A stretch of 64,000 bases of DNA from Manis javanica (GCF_040802235.1 NC_133159.1:173846626-173910625); one strand, 5' to 3'; positions 13,031 to 27,404 are shown, counted from the stretch's first letter. Translations and numbers: made by a program. The notes: generated by a model not told the origin, from the letters alone.

Positions 13031-13852
13031 TTTTAATGTCTTACGTGTGACAGTTAGATAAGCTTGGATGTAGGGATAGGCTACACTGTAGGGGTGTATC
13101 TCACTCCAGAGACTAAACTCATAAATACTCTGCTACCCTGAATGGTAGTGACTCATCTATTACTGAATTACCCACTGAATCATCTGGATAAATATTTGGT
13201 GACCTCTCTAGCAGATGCTAAAGCCATTGTGATAATAAGAATGCAGTGGGATTCAAACAACTGGTGAATTATTGGGTTAGAATTCATTGGCTTCGTATTT
13301 TTATGACCATCAAACACAAAGGTCACAATTTCTGGGCTGGCAATTTTGGAAGACTTCTTCAAATGCCTTCGTGATTATTGTGAGCCCCCCTCACACACAC
13401 AACAGTCAACAGACTTTGGAAAACTCCACAGCATTGCAGCCAATAGATACATCTCTGCTTATCTTCAGAACACTCCCTTTACAAGTCTTCCTTGTCATAG
13501 TGACAAAGAAGAGCAGCTGCTCATCTTTGATGCTCTGCTTTATTCTATTTGAAATAAGGAAGTTCTAGGACCAGTACGGTATAGCAGCCGTGGTGGGCCA
13601 AATCTCTGCTTTCATTTGTCCTCAGGATGGATATATAGTCCTCTCAAGGCAGTTTGTTTTCAGGATGAATCAATAAATTACAATATTTGATTATTGAAAT
13701 AATAAATGTAATAAAGGTTATGTAATGTCAAGTTTTCCAAAGACGTAGTAGCTTCTCAACATGCATAATATATTTCTATTCAGATTGTATATTTGAATGC
13801 TCTGTGTTATTTTTGTTTAGGCTCTAGCTTGTGTGTGGACGTGGCTTTGCAT

Positions 13853-13870
13853 GTGTTGTGTGTGTGTGTG
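13853..13870. repeat. (GT)n microsatellite
   Basis: A short uninterrupted GT run preceded by impure GT-rich sequence. Confidence 0.9.
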
Positions 13871-14775
13871 AAATAATTTTTTCCTCTTTTTTTTTAATGG
13901 AAACATAAAATTTTTGAGTGGGATTCATGGCTTGCATGTGTAGTTCCTCACCGTGGGTAAGACAGAGTCCTGGCTAAACAGGCTTTTGGAACTTACAGAA
14001 ATATGACAAAAAGGGTTCATCATTAAAAAGTGTAAAAGCTATTTAAATTTCTGAATCTCAGGCAGTTGTTAATTCAAAATGCTGAGATCTCCATCACTCT
14101 AGCACAACTACTTGACGTTTGCATATATTCTATGAAATACATTTATATATGCTTATTTTGTGTGGATTCATTTTCAGTATCCCCCTAAAGAGCTGAGGGC
14201 TTAAAAGGCACATGACAAGAAACCCCTTTGTATTGTAACTACTGTGTTTGATTTATTGTTGTGGTCAGTCCATTTTTATTTCAATAAGATGATTTGTGCT
14301 AATTCTTGAATATATTTTGAAATGTAATTTATGAGAGTTAAAGTCAGCTCTGAGTCCTGGATTTTAGATAAACTGACAATGATGCAGTTCTGATAACATG
14401 TGATTACCCTTGTCTCTTCTATGGCAGCCCCGGGCCATTTTCCATGCCTGGAGTTCCATAAAGGAGTTTCCATTATGACTGATTTTATGTACTCTGAAGA
14501 TCTTTTCATCATACTGTGCAGTGAGGCAGTATTTTAAAATAGAAATGCCTATAAGAAAGCTCTTTATTTTCTTCCTATTGTGACCTGCTCCTTTTAAGTG
14601 TGCGCACATCACCAAGGCACCACCCAATTTATTTCTTGATCCCTGGTGCTGTCTGTCATTCTCCACCTCTGGAAGGTCAGCCTTGAAAGTTCAGATGAGA
14701 AAAGGGACAGGAAGATTTGTGGATATTAGAGTCCAACTAAGAAATAAGAAAGAGCTTTGGCCTGGCCACCTCACC

Positions 14776-14793
14776 CTCTCTCTCTCTCTCTCT
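14776..14793. repeat. (CT)n microsatellite
   Basis: An uninterrupted CT run of about nine units. Confidence 0.9.
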
Positions 14794-16524
14794 GCTGGCG
14801 TATCTTAACTTTTCCATTGTGATCAAGACAGTCACAATGCAACATTATTTCAAAAACTGTAAAGGGGTAAAAATGCTTACTCAGCTCCCCAGCCTTTCCT
14901 GTTGACTTGGCAAGACCTACATAAGTTCCTTAATTAATTATTGTAAGTGATTAATCATGTATCAGTAAATAGCTAACCTGTATGAGGTTCAAACTTCATT
15001 AGAGGATTTACTGAAGTCAGTAAGTTAATGAAGAATGATAGCAGAGTCCCCATTATACCTAAATAACTGATTAATAAAAAAAAATCTAACCAAACTTGAG
15101 ATCCAGCTTTCAGATTTGTGGCATATATCGAGATGTGACACAGTTAGATCAATGTATTCCTTTGATTAAAGATAAATCACTCTTTCATACTTGGAAGATA
15201 CATACTGTGATTAAGTGCATAAAGCCTAGGAGACACATAAAAATAACTGGAGAAAAGGTTTTATTGTAATAAGCACCCTTTTTCTGAATGATGCGGATTT
15301 GTTTCACTCTAGAAGAGAAGACAGCATACTTAACTCCGATGCATTGTTTTGCATTAAAGTCAGTGCCACTGCTAGTTGGTTACCTTTTAACTTACCTTCA
15401 TTGCCTAACTTCCTTTTCAACCGATGAACTGCTTCATTTCTTAAGCACACGGCACTCAAACGTTCCTGGGCCCTTAATTATGCTCAAACCAGAAATTTCT
15501 TTAGCAAAGCTACTTTTATCTGAAGATAAGAAGCCTACTTATTAGCAGGTTATTTAAAAAAGAAAATGGAGTTTTGTATTGCTGTTCTTCCTTTCAAATT
15601 CAAAAAGGAGTTAAGTAAGCTTTTCTGTATGAAAAGCTCTTTGTGTTTCATCAGCAAACAGATGTGACCTGGACGACACACATACACATAGATCTCTTAC
15701 ATTCAAGGATCATAAGCCATTCAAACAACAATTGTTCTGAACACACGGATGATTTACAGGGAAATATTTATATCTGCTCTACCTAGTCAGTTTAGTTCAC
15801 CTTTGAGCAATTGGTACTGTTCTTTTGATGTATCAAACCATTGAATAACACGTATTAGGTTACATTTTCAATATTTTTGAACAGTTTGCCCTTACTTCAG
15901 AATGACACAGTACTTATTTTTTTTAAATAAAAGTAAGGTCTTCACATTAGTATCACACCTATATTGCTTCGTGTAATATTCTATTACCATGAATGACATT
16001 ATACATTATACATTACATGATGATAGAAATATCATATATGAAAAAGTTGCTCCACAGTGGCATCTGGATGCAAATAATTCTGGTCTACTATCAAATACAT
16101 TTTCTTTTGTAATATAGCTTTAAAAAAATGGTTTAAGTACGAAGGGCTACTTATCTGTATTCTCTGTCTTCTAGCTCACCTGTCCAAAACATCCCTAAGA
16201 AACAGAAACAAATTTATAACAAAATAGATTTTGTTGATAGGATTTTTTTTTCTCCCTCCCTCCCTTCCTTCCTTCTGTCTGTCTTCTTGATAAACAGTTG
16301 AGTAAAAGATCCTGTATATGACAATGAATTTCCACACTGGAAATTTCACTTAGTCTGTAACTTTCTCCCTTCATTATCATTAAATAGATACAGTGATAAA
16401 ATAAATCACACCTTCCTTTTTGCATCAGACTTTGTCCACTTTCAGGTTGGGTGCCTTTTCAAAAAAAAAAAATTTAAGGAAAATGTTTGCCAGCACCTGG
16501 TATAAATGATCAGCTGAGGATTAA

Positions 16525-16630
16525 ATAATTTATTCCACAAATATTAAGTAAGCATTTACAAGGTTTCAGACGTAAAAGACAAGTAAATACTTCCCTTATA
16601 AGTCTACTTGAGAGAGAAAGAGTAAAAATA
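16525..16630 (-). repeat. L2 3'-end fragment, antisense
   Basis: The + strand reads 'tttattccacaaatattaag', 'taagcatttacaaggtttca' and 'gacgtaaaagacaagtaaat', which follows the antisense L2 end ('ttcattcaacaaatatttattgag...'). It is short and diverged. Confidence 0.45.
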
Positions 16631-16634
16631 CATT

Positions 16635-19600
16635 AATCTATACTCTGCTTGTTTAAAAAAAATCCTGAAATATTTTAATGATTCTCCTCAACAAGACTTC
16701 TGAGAAAAGAATTTTCCAATTAATCTCACACATGGGACTGAATTTTGGCAGAACCTCTATTTATCAAAACTCGCCTATCTTTCTGGGGCAAACAGAGGAA
16801 TCGAGAGAAGAGCTTCCGTCCGTTTTGGCAAAGGAGAAGAGAATATCCCACTTTTCACAACTTGACAAGCACGACATTCAGACTTTCGTTTCTTGAGGCA
16901 AAAATGAATCTGAAGGGTTAGTATTATTATGTCAGTTGCTGGAGAATCATTCACTCCCTTCATTGGCACTTCTGTCATTCAGTCTCAGAGCTGCACAAGG
17001 CAGGATCTGCACGGACTGTAACTTTATAAACAACCAAATTACCTGTTCCATCCAATGCAAGCACAGTGACGGGAAGATTTTCAGTGCTAGTATTGATTCT
17101 GTTCTTCATGCTGCAAAACTGATGCTCACTATCCAAAGGGACTGTGCGACAGCAGGACAAGTCACACGTCTCAGAAATAACATCCACCTGGGGTGTGCTG
17201 TGTACTCACAACATGATACCAAAAGCAAGTTCATGGGCTACTCCTTTCCCTTGCAAACTAAAAACACTCCCAGAGAAGTAAGCTAACCAGTGAAATCTTT
17301 CTCCACCAGAGCAAACATGTGGACGAGAGGCAGTGCTTAGAGGAAAAACCGTTAATCGGTATTGTTCTAACATGTCCCTTGACACCATTGCTTCATTTCA
17401 AAAGGTGACATCAAGAAAATTACCATCACGCAAGTGGATTTCAAGACTCTTGTGGGAGAAAGGCATGTCAATGTCCAACCTCCGATATAAGTAGCACTTT
17501 GAAATGTTTAGGTATAATGTTCAAAATCAGGGAAAACATCCCCTAAACTCTTTCAGGCATGTTCAGCTACCTCCCACATAAACTAGCTCTCATGAACTCC
17601 ACCGCTAAGTTAATGAAGGCTATACGAACAAAAATATCAGTGTCTGGTTTTCAAGAATGAGATGAAAAATATGTCACATTGGCAATATGTGAATTGATTT
17701 GAATTCCAACTCTCTATAGACAGCCTTACGATACATTTATAGATATCCTGAGCTGGAAACATAGGACAGGACCATACTGCTGCCCCAGTGCCTAGAGAAG
17801 CATCCATAAAGGATAAACTCTCCTTTTTCTTGCATTTATTCTTGAGAGATATAGATAGGGGCTGATGGTCCTCAGGAAACACAGGCGTTTTGCTTGTCCT
17901 AGTCCCTCTCAGCCTTTGGGCTGGTCTAGCATTCCTCTGCCCCAAGGACCACTTACCCTAGATGAGAGACAAATGCAAGCCAGCAGGAGGCAGTTCACTT
18001 ACATCTGTGGGATACAGGGCAAGAGTTAATAAAACAGGGAGCCATGGACCATATGTCTCACTATTTAAATTACAAACCAAGCTAAAAACCATTAACTTAT
18101 TGAATATATTTTCTATTCAACTATTTTGAAAAATACAGCTTCTGTATGACTTGATAGCTAAGTTTGAATTTAGAATTTTCAGACTCTTTGGAGTTCTTCA
18201 TTGGCACATAAGACCAAGGAAACACCTGGGAGCAGGCCCACCACCGTATGTTTCCAACTACTCATGGTCTGACCCCAAACCGTGAAAAGACTTGCAGGCA
18301 TATCTGTCGATATTCAGCCATGCGGTGTGAGATCCTACCACAGTCCTCAACATCTTCTGTCCTGCCAAATGGCTCCCTGTGTCTCTATTCCTTGGACCCA
18401 GTATTACCCATACGGGTGATGGCCTCAGGAAGACTGGCCTGGAAGCAGGCCAAGTTTATTTGGAAATATAGTCTAGAAGCGGATATAGTCTAGAAGGGTA
18501 GCATAATTCCCAGGGGAGCTAATCTCTTACTCCTTCACAAGAGGAGCACATTCAGACCAGAGACAAATGGGGTCCTTGGAAGTACGTCTGTGGCACAGTG
18601 GATGACTAGTCTTCCCCAAACCTAAGGGTATTCCACTCGTGTGTTTCCATGACAGAAATATTTCCTACTTGCCTTTAAAACGTAAGTTAGAAAATATACC
18701 TCTCGGCTGGAGTAAAAAAGATAATTGTTACAGTATGTTATTGAACATAGATCAAAGTTCTAACTTGATATGATCAAACCAAATGGACCATGCGTGCTGT
18801 AATTATTCTGTGAAGGATTTATGGAATTTAGCACAGATTACTGCGTATAGGTCACAGCCAAGCTGGTGTGGGCTTATCTTCATCCCAGATAAGAGTTTCA
18901 TTGTATTTTGGGAGATGCTCTGTACATAGAATGTACCACATCTTTACATAAATATACTCTGGTTTGGTCTCTTTCTGTTCACACTGATGGCCCACGTCAG
19001 ACTATTTACTTCAAAATGAACCTCTCCTATAAATGTGCAGCTCCCCTTCTTCAGAGGGGAGCTCCCCGGAGTTTATTCCTGGCCCTCTTACTTTGCACAA
19101 TCCTTGCCATTTTCTGAGAAAATCTTCTCCATCTCTTCTTTATCCCTATAGAGTTATGTGCGTGATAGAGAAATGCTTTGCATCTGAAAAAAAAAATTCA
19201 ATTCACAGAGAATCTTTAAGTACCACAGAAAATTGTGTATTGATCTCAGTCCTTATACTTCTCACAAAGAAATTAGGCTAAGTCAGTTTTCTTAGGAACA
19301 AGAATCTCAGGAAAGCATGATCATTTGTATGACACATGCCTCACTTTATCATGTTGAGAGTCAGGGAAGGGATTTCACAAATATGCTCCCAGTGAAACAC
19401 AGAACTTGGGTTTGTTATGCAAGCACAGCGCTTGGGAGCTCACACACTCTCCTTTTTAAGCAGATGGCCATCTCAACCCACACTTTGGAAATAATTCCAA
19501 GGATGCCCATTCCCATAAACCCACAGACATTTTTGAGTTGTGTGCACTTCCATTTTTAACCAAGCAGAGTTAAAAAGTAAATAAATAAGTGAAGGACGGA

Positions 19601-20080
19601 TAACCAAACCGAGTAAATGCAAGTGAAATCAGTTAGATTTTCCCTGGGTTGACAAGACAACTGTGGCTGTGACATTCTGGAAGTGACATTAAAAATGATG
19701 AGGATAATGCCCACACATTAAACACATTTATTGTGGGTTACTTATTTATTTTTACAGCTTGGCATTTAAGTGGTAAAATAAACTGTTAAATAGATCTGCT
19801 TACTCAGACTTACCCTAAATAGTGTGAAGACACTCTATCCAGAGGAAACAATCTTTCCTTTTGCATCAGCTTATCCCAGCTGCAATTATTTGGGTTGAGA
19901 GGACTGACATAATTCTCATTTCCGACATACAGATAAGTTGTAAATGATTCCCTGGCGGTCAATGAGTCATAGCGCACCCAAACCTCATTTTCTTCCACTC
20001 CACAGAACTAGGCCTTCCTATTTTTTTTTTTTTTTGAACCAGCCACCTTCTCTCCCAGGCAACTTGGGAGCAAGAATCGT
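16635..20080. other. Unique DNA, no gene seen
   Basis: Overlapping sense and antisense frames at 16936-17286 and 17637-17945 carry no recognisable domain. A 14-base string (atatagtctagaag) occurs twice 17 bp apart at 18466-18496. No repeat family was recognised. Confidence 0.4.
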
Positions 20081-20084
20081 AAGA

Positions 20085-20310
20085 GTGACAAATGCGTGTA
20101 CACTATTTGAGCTCCGTGCTTTACACATCTCATTCCATCCTCATGATAATGCCATGAGCCAGGTCTTCTGATTCTCTTCATTTAACAAATATACAAATGA
20201 AAGATCAGAAAGTTCTGGTGACTTGACTGAAGTTGTTCTTCTTAAGCCATGTCGAGCTGATATTTGAACCTGCACCTGATGACTCAAAAATCATGCTTTA
20301 ATTACTACGT
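20085..20310 (-). repeat. MIR SINE, antisense
   Basis: Antisense MIR order: 'gagctccgtgctttacacat', 'tcatgataatgccatgagcc', 'caaatatacaaatgaaagat', 'acttgactgaagttgttctt', then 'gctgatatttgaacctgca'. A poly(T) run precedes it at 20021-20034. Confidence 0.75.
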
Positions 20311-21522
20311 GAGGTATTTTCATGGTAGGTCTAAATCTTTGGCCTCAGGAGATAGTTCTAGAACACTCTCTTGAAAACATGCAGCAGTGTTTCTGCTGAA
20401 TCTCTGAGTGCCAGTCGTGGAGTTATTCAAGGAGACCCCAGATCTGAGGGCCCTTCCATGAACTGTCTAGACTTGCTTCTTGAAGCCACTGTAATTTATA
20501 GATAAAACACAGGGTCACTATTTGCTCTCTTCTATGGTTCACCAAAGAGGGAATGGGTGGGGGGCCAGATCTGTGAATACTCCCTTATAGTCTTGGTTAT
20601 CAAATTATCCGTGTATATTCTTGGCGTCTGGTGTCATAGTGTTCATCCCCTCTCTGCTCTCTCTCTTCTGGCAGTTTCCAAACCCATGTACCTGAGCAAC
20701 TTAACAGCAATTCAAGTGTTTAATTCAATTTATAAAACCAAGTTCAAAATGTATTTGTAAATAAGATACACAATTTCATTTGCTAATTGGGTCTCACTTA
20801 ACTGACCATAGCAGAATCTCATGGAGTAAATTAGTGGTTTTTGAATTTCTGTGGGCATTGACTACAATGGCAATACAATCTTATATAATTTAAGATCAGC
20901 CTTGGTAAAATTGTTAAGATTCCCACATTTCTAAAACCCACTGGTTTCCTGCCATTCCCTAAATCTAAATTAGATTACATGGGATGCTCTCTTGCTAGTG
21001 GTTTTGAGGGCTGGCCTTTTAAAACCAGCCAAGGATAACTAATAAAGCCAGTTGTTCTGCTGGTATGCAACTACCTGCCTCGAAATGAACTTGACATTTT
21101 TTTTTTCTAATTTCTTAGAATCACTTAGCATACAGGCACATAACTTTGCAGAAGAAAGGGAACAATCTGTTCTTTTGATTACTGGATGAAGCAACAATAA
21201 TTGTTTAATATGCTCACCAAAATGAATGGAGCATATATTTTTAGGCTGGGGAATAAGAATGTAAAATCCAGAATAATATCATTGCATTATTCACTCTCTC
21301 ACATGAAACTCTGCCATTTCAGAGAGATTTCTAGAGAGTGCCTTGTTTTTCTTTTCAAAGTGAAGAAAATTTATTTTGAGTCATTAATATGCTTTCACTT
21401 TTGTCCCTGTTTATTTTCTTATAAAATTCCAAACTGCGTAACGTTCAATCAACCACAATATCTCCCTCTGAAAAAGCCCGCCATTGGGTACAGTTGAGCG
21501 CAGTAAGAATTTGTCTCCTAAA

Positions 21523-21600
21523 GTTAATCTTTATCAGAGATAAGTTCCTTGTGTGGTCATTCTGCCATTGAGGTTGGTGGTCTCGTTTATCTGCAAAGAT
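21523..21600. promoter_or_regulatory. Candidate GATA-motif cluster
   Basis: The string CTTTATCAGAGATAAG places a TTATC and a GATAA head to head around a 3-bp spacer, giving a near-perfect palindrome. A further TTATC lies about 60 bp downstream. This is motif-level evidence only. Confidence 0.25.
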
Positions 21601-24600
21601 TAGCACTTGATTATGACACTTGCTGAGGAGATGGCTGTCTAATCACCAGTACAGGGATCAATGTGGAAAAATTGGACCATCTCCTTTGAATGGCTTTTGC
21701 ACCTCATCTTCCGCAGTGCTGTATACACTATATATACCACGACTAGATTTACTGCATTTCCTCTCCCTGTTTAGAGGCTGATCATTAGCAGCAAGATGTA
21801 GAGATCTCCATTGCCCTGATGCAAAAGGAGCTTCCAAAACACAGTCTACTTCTTAGGAATGTTAAATATGTGACAAAAGCAGTAACAGAAATCATCTATT
21901 ATTTAGTTCTCAAAACAGGGCTGTGGGCAATTCAGCTTGGTTTGATCATTTGATGAGTTTGGAGAATGCCTCATCATTTTCATACAAATATACAAATTCC
22001 ATCCAGCTCCTTCTTGTAAACGATGCCAGCCCAGACAATCCTCACTCACACTTCCAGATTTTAACCATTTATTTTAGGCACTTGAAAAGTGATGACATAA
22101 CGTCAGACCCCTTAAATCAGCATTTTTTTTTTTAAGGAAGTCAAAAGGCAATATAGCCTCAGACTCAAAAACTGATCCAATCAGGAGGCCCTTCTCAACC
22201 AGTTCTTGGCTAACATGGAACTGATTCTAAGAGTCTTCCAGTAATCTCTGTTCTCAGCAACAAGTTATTGTCAGAAACTGATGGAAGTAAAATGTCATGA
22301 TGATTAATTTTTAAGAGAATAATTGCTTTTTCCTTACCAGAATTGGAAAGAGATACAGTGAAATAAACAGAATTAAAACAAACCTACCCCTTAGTAATCT
22401 ACTATAAACCTATTTTTCTTTCGTGCAAAGCCTTCCTCCCCTACTTGTCAGAGAAGATCAAAAGTTCAATTGCTGAAAGGAGAGGAAATGATTATTCATG
22501 CTATATACTTCTATTGTAGTGATGATTGTGGCATAGAGATATATTTTAAAGTAAAATGAGCATCTTAATGTTTTGCAAAGACTGTGGCTATTTCCTTCCT
22601 GGCAGTGGAAGTCCTGAGAGGTCCAGGAGGTAAAGCGGAACTGATAACTCTGGTAGCTAGCCAGGTGAAAGCCTGCCTGGCCAGTTTAGGGGAGCTAAGC
22701 CTGAATGGGGGATCCTGCAAGAAACGGGACACCACCTTCTGTCTTGATAACTTCCCATCTGGCAAGTTCAACATGTGTTGATTTCTACAGCTGATACTGT
22801 GGAAGGGTAGGCAGTAAAACCATACCAAACCAAACCAAACACAAAGTAGAACCACAGGCAGCTGAGCTCAAAATCCTGTCTCAATCACAGTATCCATGTG
22901 TATTTAAGGATTTTACCATTAGTGTTCTAGAATTATAAGATTAGAAACTACAGGTTCTCATGTGGTTTGGTGGCCCAGCTCATGGCTCAATGACATCTTG
23001 ATAATGATACCGAAGGAAACACAGTCCGTAGGTGGGACTGGTCCTTATGCATGCCTTTGTCCTTTAACCTAAGGCTCAGTGCACAGGCTGGTTCACTAGA
23101 TTTCCAATGACAATGATACCTAACTATATGGAAACAAGTGAATCCTATTCAGTTTAAATCTGGGTTCTTCAATTTCCCTTTGGTCCAACTTTTGCATGTG
23201 TCCAAGAAAAGCATCAAATGGCCTCAATTCATCACCTCCTGCCTTCTGCCTATGGAAAGAAACTTAGTAGGTGGCCTTACCTTCTCCAGCTTCGGTATCC
23301 CAAACAGCAAGAGCAAATCAAATTGCCTATAAATTATATCTCGTAGATCTCTCTTTAGGATATTAGGTTTTATAACAAAAACACTTTTATTTTATGTGGA
23401 AAAAAAATTTATTTTCTCTAGTGTAGTCAGGAAAAAAGGGCAAATTCCCTTGAAGGTGTGATTTCCCATGTCTATTTTTAGTATATGTTTCTAAATGTTT
23501 AATTAAATGAACTTTCAGCACTGAACTCTTGAACAATGCAATCATTTTCACGCACACAAATAGACATGTACGCTTACATATACCAACTGTCATGTACCTA
23601 CATAAATGGAGAGGAACACTGATGGAAAAATGCCAAACAGGAGACAATTCTCAAATTGTTCATGCTTACAAAGCACATATTTTGGGGGGCATTGGATTTA
23701 CCTTCCATTTTATGTTAACGTTAAAATGAATTTTCAGTCGCCAAGCTGTACGTGAGCATGGGGAAGGGAGGGGAGGAAGATGTGGCCTCTGGTGATCAGG
23801 GAAGCAGAGAGAAGGCAAAGCAGCAATTTAAAATGTACTCTGGGTCACCCACAGAATAAATGAGGCTCATGCAGAGCAAGGGATTCATTACTGACTTTCC
23901 TACTCATTTGTATTTTTATCTTTCTATTTCTCTGCAACATTCCTTGTTTTTGTACAAAACAATTTTCCAAGTATATATAGATTTTAAACCTGCACTGCAC
24001 ACACCTAGAAGAAAGGTATATGTTCTATGCCCACAGAAGCATGTGGAAAATGATGGTCTGGTTGAGGCTTGTCCATTGTGTGAATGGCACCCTCATGTAC
24101 AAACATCCATGGATCTTAGGCACCCGATCCCTTCTAGCTCATTCATCAGCTTGACTCAGGAATGAAGCCACCAATAAAATAAATTACGTAGGTATTCTCT
24201 TCTTCAACCAGGCGCTTGACCCTGGGGAGGAGAGGTGTGGTTCTTAAAACATCAGACCATCAATTGGCCGAGCTGACTGGGAAACACCATTTCAGAGAAT
24301 TCTCTGGAAGGGAGGAAAGGTTTGAAACCTCAGCCCTTTCTTAGCCTAGACCATGGCGAGGAGAACCATGTGCAGCCTGACTGTCTCCCAGCCTCCTTGC
24401 AGCCACAAATGGTTCCATTTGATAGTCCAAAGGTCAGGCCAGAGAAAACCTGCTGTAACAGGCTTTGGACAGTGCAGACAATTTCCTGGGGAAAACACCA
24501 CTCTATTTCTGCTTTCCCTGAAGCTGTTAAAAACATGTTTGTTTTGGCATTTTTGAGCCTTGGTGTGATTTTTTTAGTATTCCACAGTTTAAGAGGATTA

Positions 24601-25791
24601 GGTTACACCTTGTGACGAAAATGAGAGCTGGGAGTAAGCTAACTCCACAGCCTTAGAATCCTATAATTATGGGTTCCGATAGAAGGAGGAAGGTGAGTCT
24701 AGATAAACTTTGTTTTAAGGATTTAATACAACATACTGAGCGTGACTTAAGACATATTCTATTTCTGTGTTATACACTTAAGGCATATCGCATAATACCT
24801 GGGCCTGAAACATGTCATACGCCAACAGTTTGCAAACTACGAAGGGCTGTGCATACAAGGACTTGGGTACTGGAAGGGAAGTAGGAGTCCAACTGCCCTG
24901 CTTTACCGAAGGGACACTGTGTCACATGGTGTTGTGTTCAAGGGGTTTTCTCAGACTCACACAAAAAGCAACAGCTGCCAAGAGAAGACTAATTGCCTAA
25001 CGTTCATTCCCACACACTACACATGAATGCACACAGGGTCGCTCCTGGTCCTGAGCAAAATCTATGCATTTGACAAAGGCACACACACAATTTTATGTAA
25101 AATATAATATTGTACATAGGAATTATGGAATTTGGGTTTGTTTGGTTTTAGGATTGCCAACCAGAAGTAGCTCTGAATTGCTCACATAGCTCTGAAAGTG
25201 AAATATGAATACACGGGGGGAAAACAAATACTAGAGGAGACCCAATTCTTTCTCTTTGTAGCAGATTAAAGAGAATCCTGAGCAATTTTCTAAACGTGAA
25301 CCCAGCTTCCACTGCTGCTAGGCAGGGTTCCTTTAATAGGCCAGATAGAGGATGAAAAACCTGTGATATAACAACTGTCTCTTTATTAAAGGTAGTAGGT
25401 ATATTCTCCAAGCTAATAATTACACTAAAAAAAAGAATCACAAGAGACATACCTATTCATCTTGTGAAATAGCTACCTGTCAAGTGTCAAAGAGAAAAGT
25501 ACATTTTACACACTTGCATTTATTCGTTAGGTTCTTTATTAACTCAAATGGCCTCCAAAATATTTTCCCTTTAAAGGCAGAGACCATATCTTTAAAATTA
25601 ATTTAAACTATGTTCATGGAATCATAACAAAAAGCAACCACAAATATCACTTTTCACTTTTTTTTGGACAAGGTTTATTTAAAGCTTCCTTTCAAGATCA
25701 CACACATTCTTAGGAAAGAAGGAAAAACTACAAAAGTCTAGCATGCTGCAAAAATATAGATCTACCATGAAAAGACAAGGAGACAATGTGA

Positions 25792-25808
25792 TGTGTGTGT
25801 GTGTGTGT
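25792..25808. repeat. (GT)n microsatellite, followed by (GA)-rich tract
   Basis: A short GT run followed after a few bases by impure GAGA/CAGAGA sequence up to about 25856. Confidence 0.85.
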
Positions 25809-27371
25809 ATGTGCACGTGCATGAGAGAGAGACAGTGTCACAGAGACAGAGAGAGAAGACATAACTTATCAAGAAGATTGGATCCAATTGAACTTATAAC
25901 ATTATTTAATATCTCCCACTTACCTCTCACTAGCATTGACATCACTGTGTCTAGTGAGTGGAGATAGAGTAGATACACCAAGATTCTCAGGGGACACCAG
26001 CTTTGTCCATAAATCATACCAAACTAAAGAATTTCAGAAACAAATCTATTTATCTCCCCTGTCCAGCTCATGCCATAGCCTGGACATCACAAGATTAGTA
26101 TTAATAATAGATTATTATAAATGGTAAGAAATTTTTTGGGAATGGATATCACTGTGTAAAAAAAAAATAGGATTCATCAGAACAATTTCCTAGCAGATGT
26201 ATTTATTGTCCTGTGTTTCTTAACAAAAAAACAAAGGAGGTGTGGGAAAGGAATGTAGGTGTGCAGGAGAGGTAAACAGAGGCAAACTTATTTTTTGTCA
26301 CCCACTGGCCAAATTTCCCTTGTAGGAACTGTGTACTTAATAGCCCTGGGTCCCATTCCATCTTTTGGGAAAAAATTTTCGGAAAAATTAAAAACTTTAA
26401 ATTTACTTGTTCTTTAGCTAAATGAATTTCTGAGCTTCTCTAGATAAGTGAATATGGACAGAGAACAAGGGGATGCTACACTCTTAGGGAGGATGAAGAA
26501 GGGTGGGTGTAGGAGGGCCCCATGGAAGATAGAGGTTTTATAGTCAACCACACTGAATTACATTTTATCTAAGGCTGCATTTTAGGTGTAGAATTGTATG
26601 CCTGGGTTTAAATTTTTTTTTTTCTTGGAGAGATGAAGGTATAGATAGAAAATGTTCATGCTATTAAAAATACTTTAGTAGTTGTTGCCTAAACCTCTCT
26701 GCAAACTAAAAGAAGTCACCACATAGCCTCTGGCTTTTCTAAATACCCCTGTCATAACCTCTTCCTCCATTTTTAAAGGTGATTTGTTATGTAATAAAGA
26801 CCATATACAACAAATGCACAGTTAACATCACATTCAAGGACAAAAAGCTGAAAGCTTTTCCTCTGACAGCTGGAAAAAGATGAGGATGCCCACTCTCAGC
26901 ACTTTTATTCAACATGGTACTGGAAGTTCCAGCCATGGCAACCAGACAAGAAAAAAGAGATAAGAGGCATCCAAATTGGTAAGGAAGAAGTAAAACTGTC
27001 CCTATTTACAGATGACATAATATTATATACAGAAAACTCTAAAGACTTCACCAAAAAATTATTAAAAATAATAATTGGATTCAGCAAAGTTACAGGATAC
27101 AAAATCAGTATGCAGAAGTTTGATGCATTCTTATTTACTAACAATGATGAACTAGCAGAAAGAGAAATCAAGAAAACAATTCTATTTACCATTGCATCCA
27201 GAAGAATAAAATACCTAGGAATAAACCTGACCAAGGAGATGAAAGACCTGCACTCTGAAAACTATAAGGCACTCATGAGAAATTAAAACAGACACAAATA
27301 AATGGAAATTTATCCCAGGCTCGTGGATAAGAAGAATTAATATTGTCAAAATGGCCATCCTACCCAAAGCA

Positions 27372-27404
27372 GGTATTTTCATAGGCAATCCCTATGAAAA
27401 TACC
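27372..27404. repeat. Perfect 14-bp inverted repeat with 5-base loop
   Basis: The arms GGTATTTTCATAGG and CCTATGAAAATACC are exact reverse complements around the loop CAATC. The right arm corresponds to normal L1 ORF2 sequence. The left arm replaces what the homologous L1 at 57.06-57.13 kb has there. Confidence 0.9.

Larger units (their letters stand above)
13035..16520. other. Unique DNA with simple repeats
   Basis: Contains a (GT)n run (13853-13870), a (CT)n run (14776-14793) and a CCCT/CCTT pyrimidine tract (about 16252-16286). Short frames on both strands at 13287-13568 and 14276-14666 have no recognisable protein content. Confidence 0.4.
20311..26770. other. Long stretch of unique DNA
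   Basis: No interspersed repeat could be named with confidence in about 6.4 kb. It holds a cluster of GATA-like sites (21523-21600), a CCAAA repeat (22825-22841), a (GT)n/(GA)n pair (25792-25856) and unremarkable short frames, none with protein-family hallmarks. Its repeat-poor character may mean older, more constrained sequence, but that is inference. Confidence 0.4.

Noticed and set aside
16936..17286. 116-codon open frame with several cysteines
   Set aside because: It overlaps an antisense frame, has no recognisable domain, and no exon boundary evidence supports it.
22565..22855. Overlapping sense and antisense frames around a GC-richer patch
   Set aside because: It could be an unrecognised old LTR, but no LTR ends, TSD or protein motif were found.
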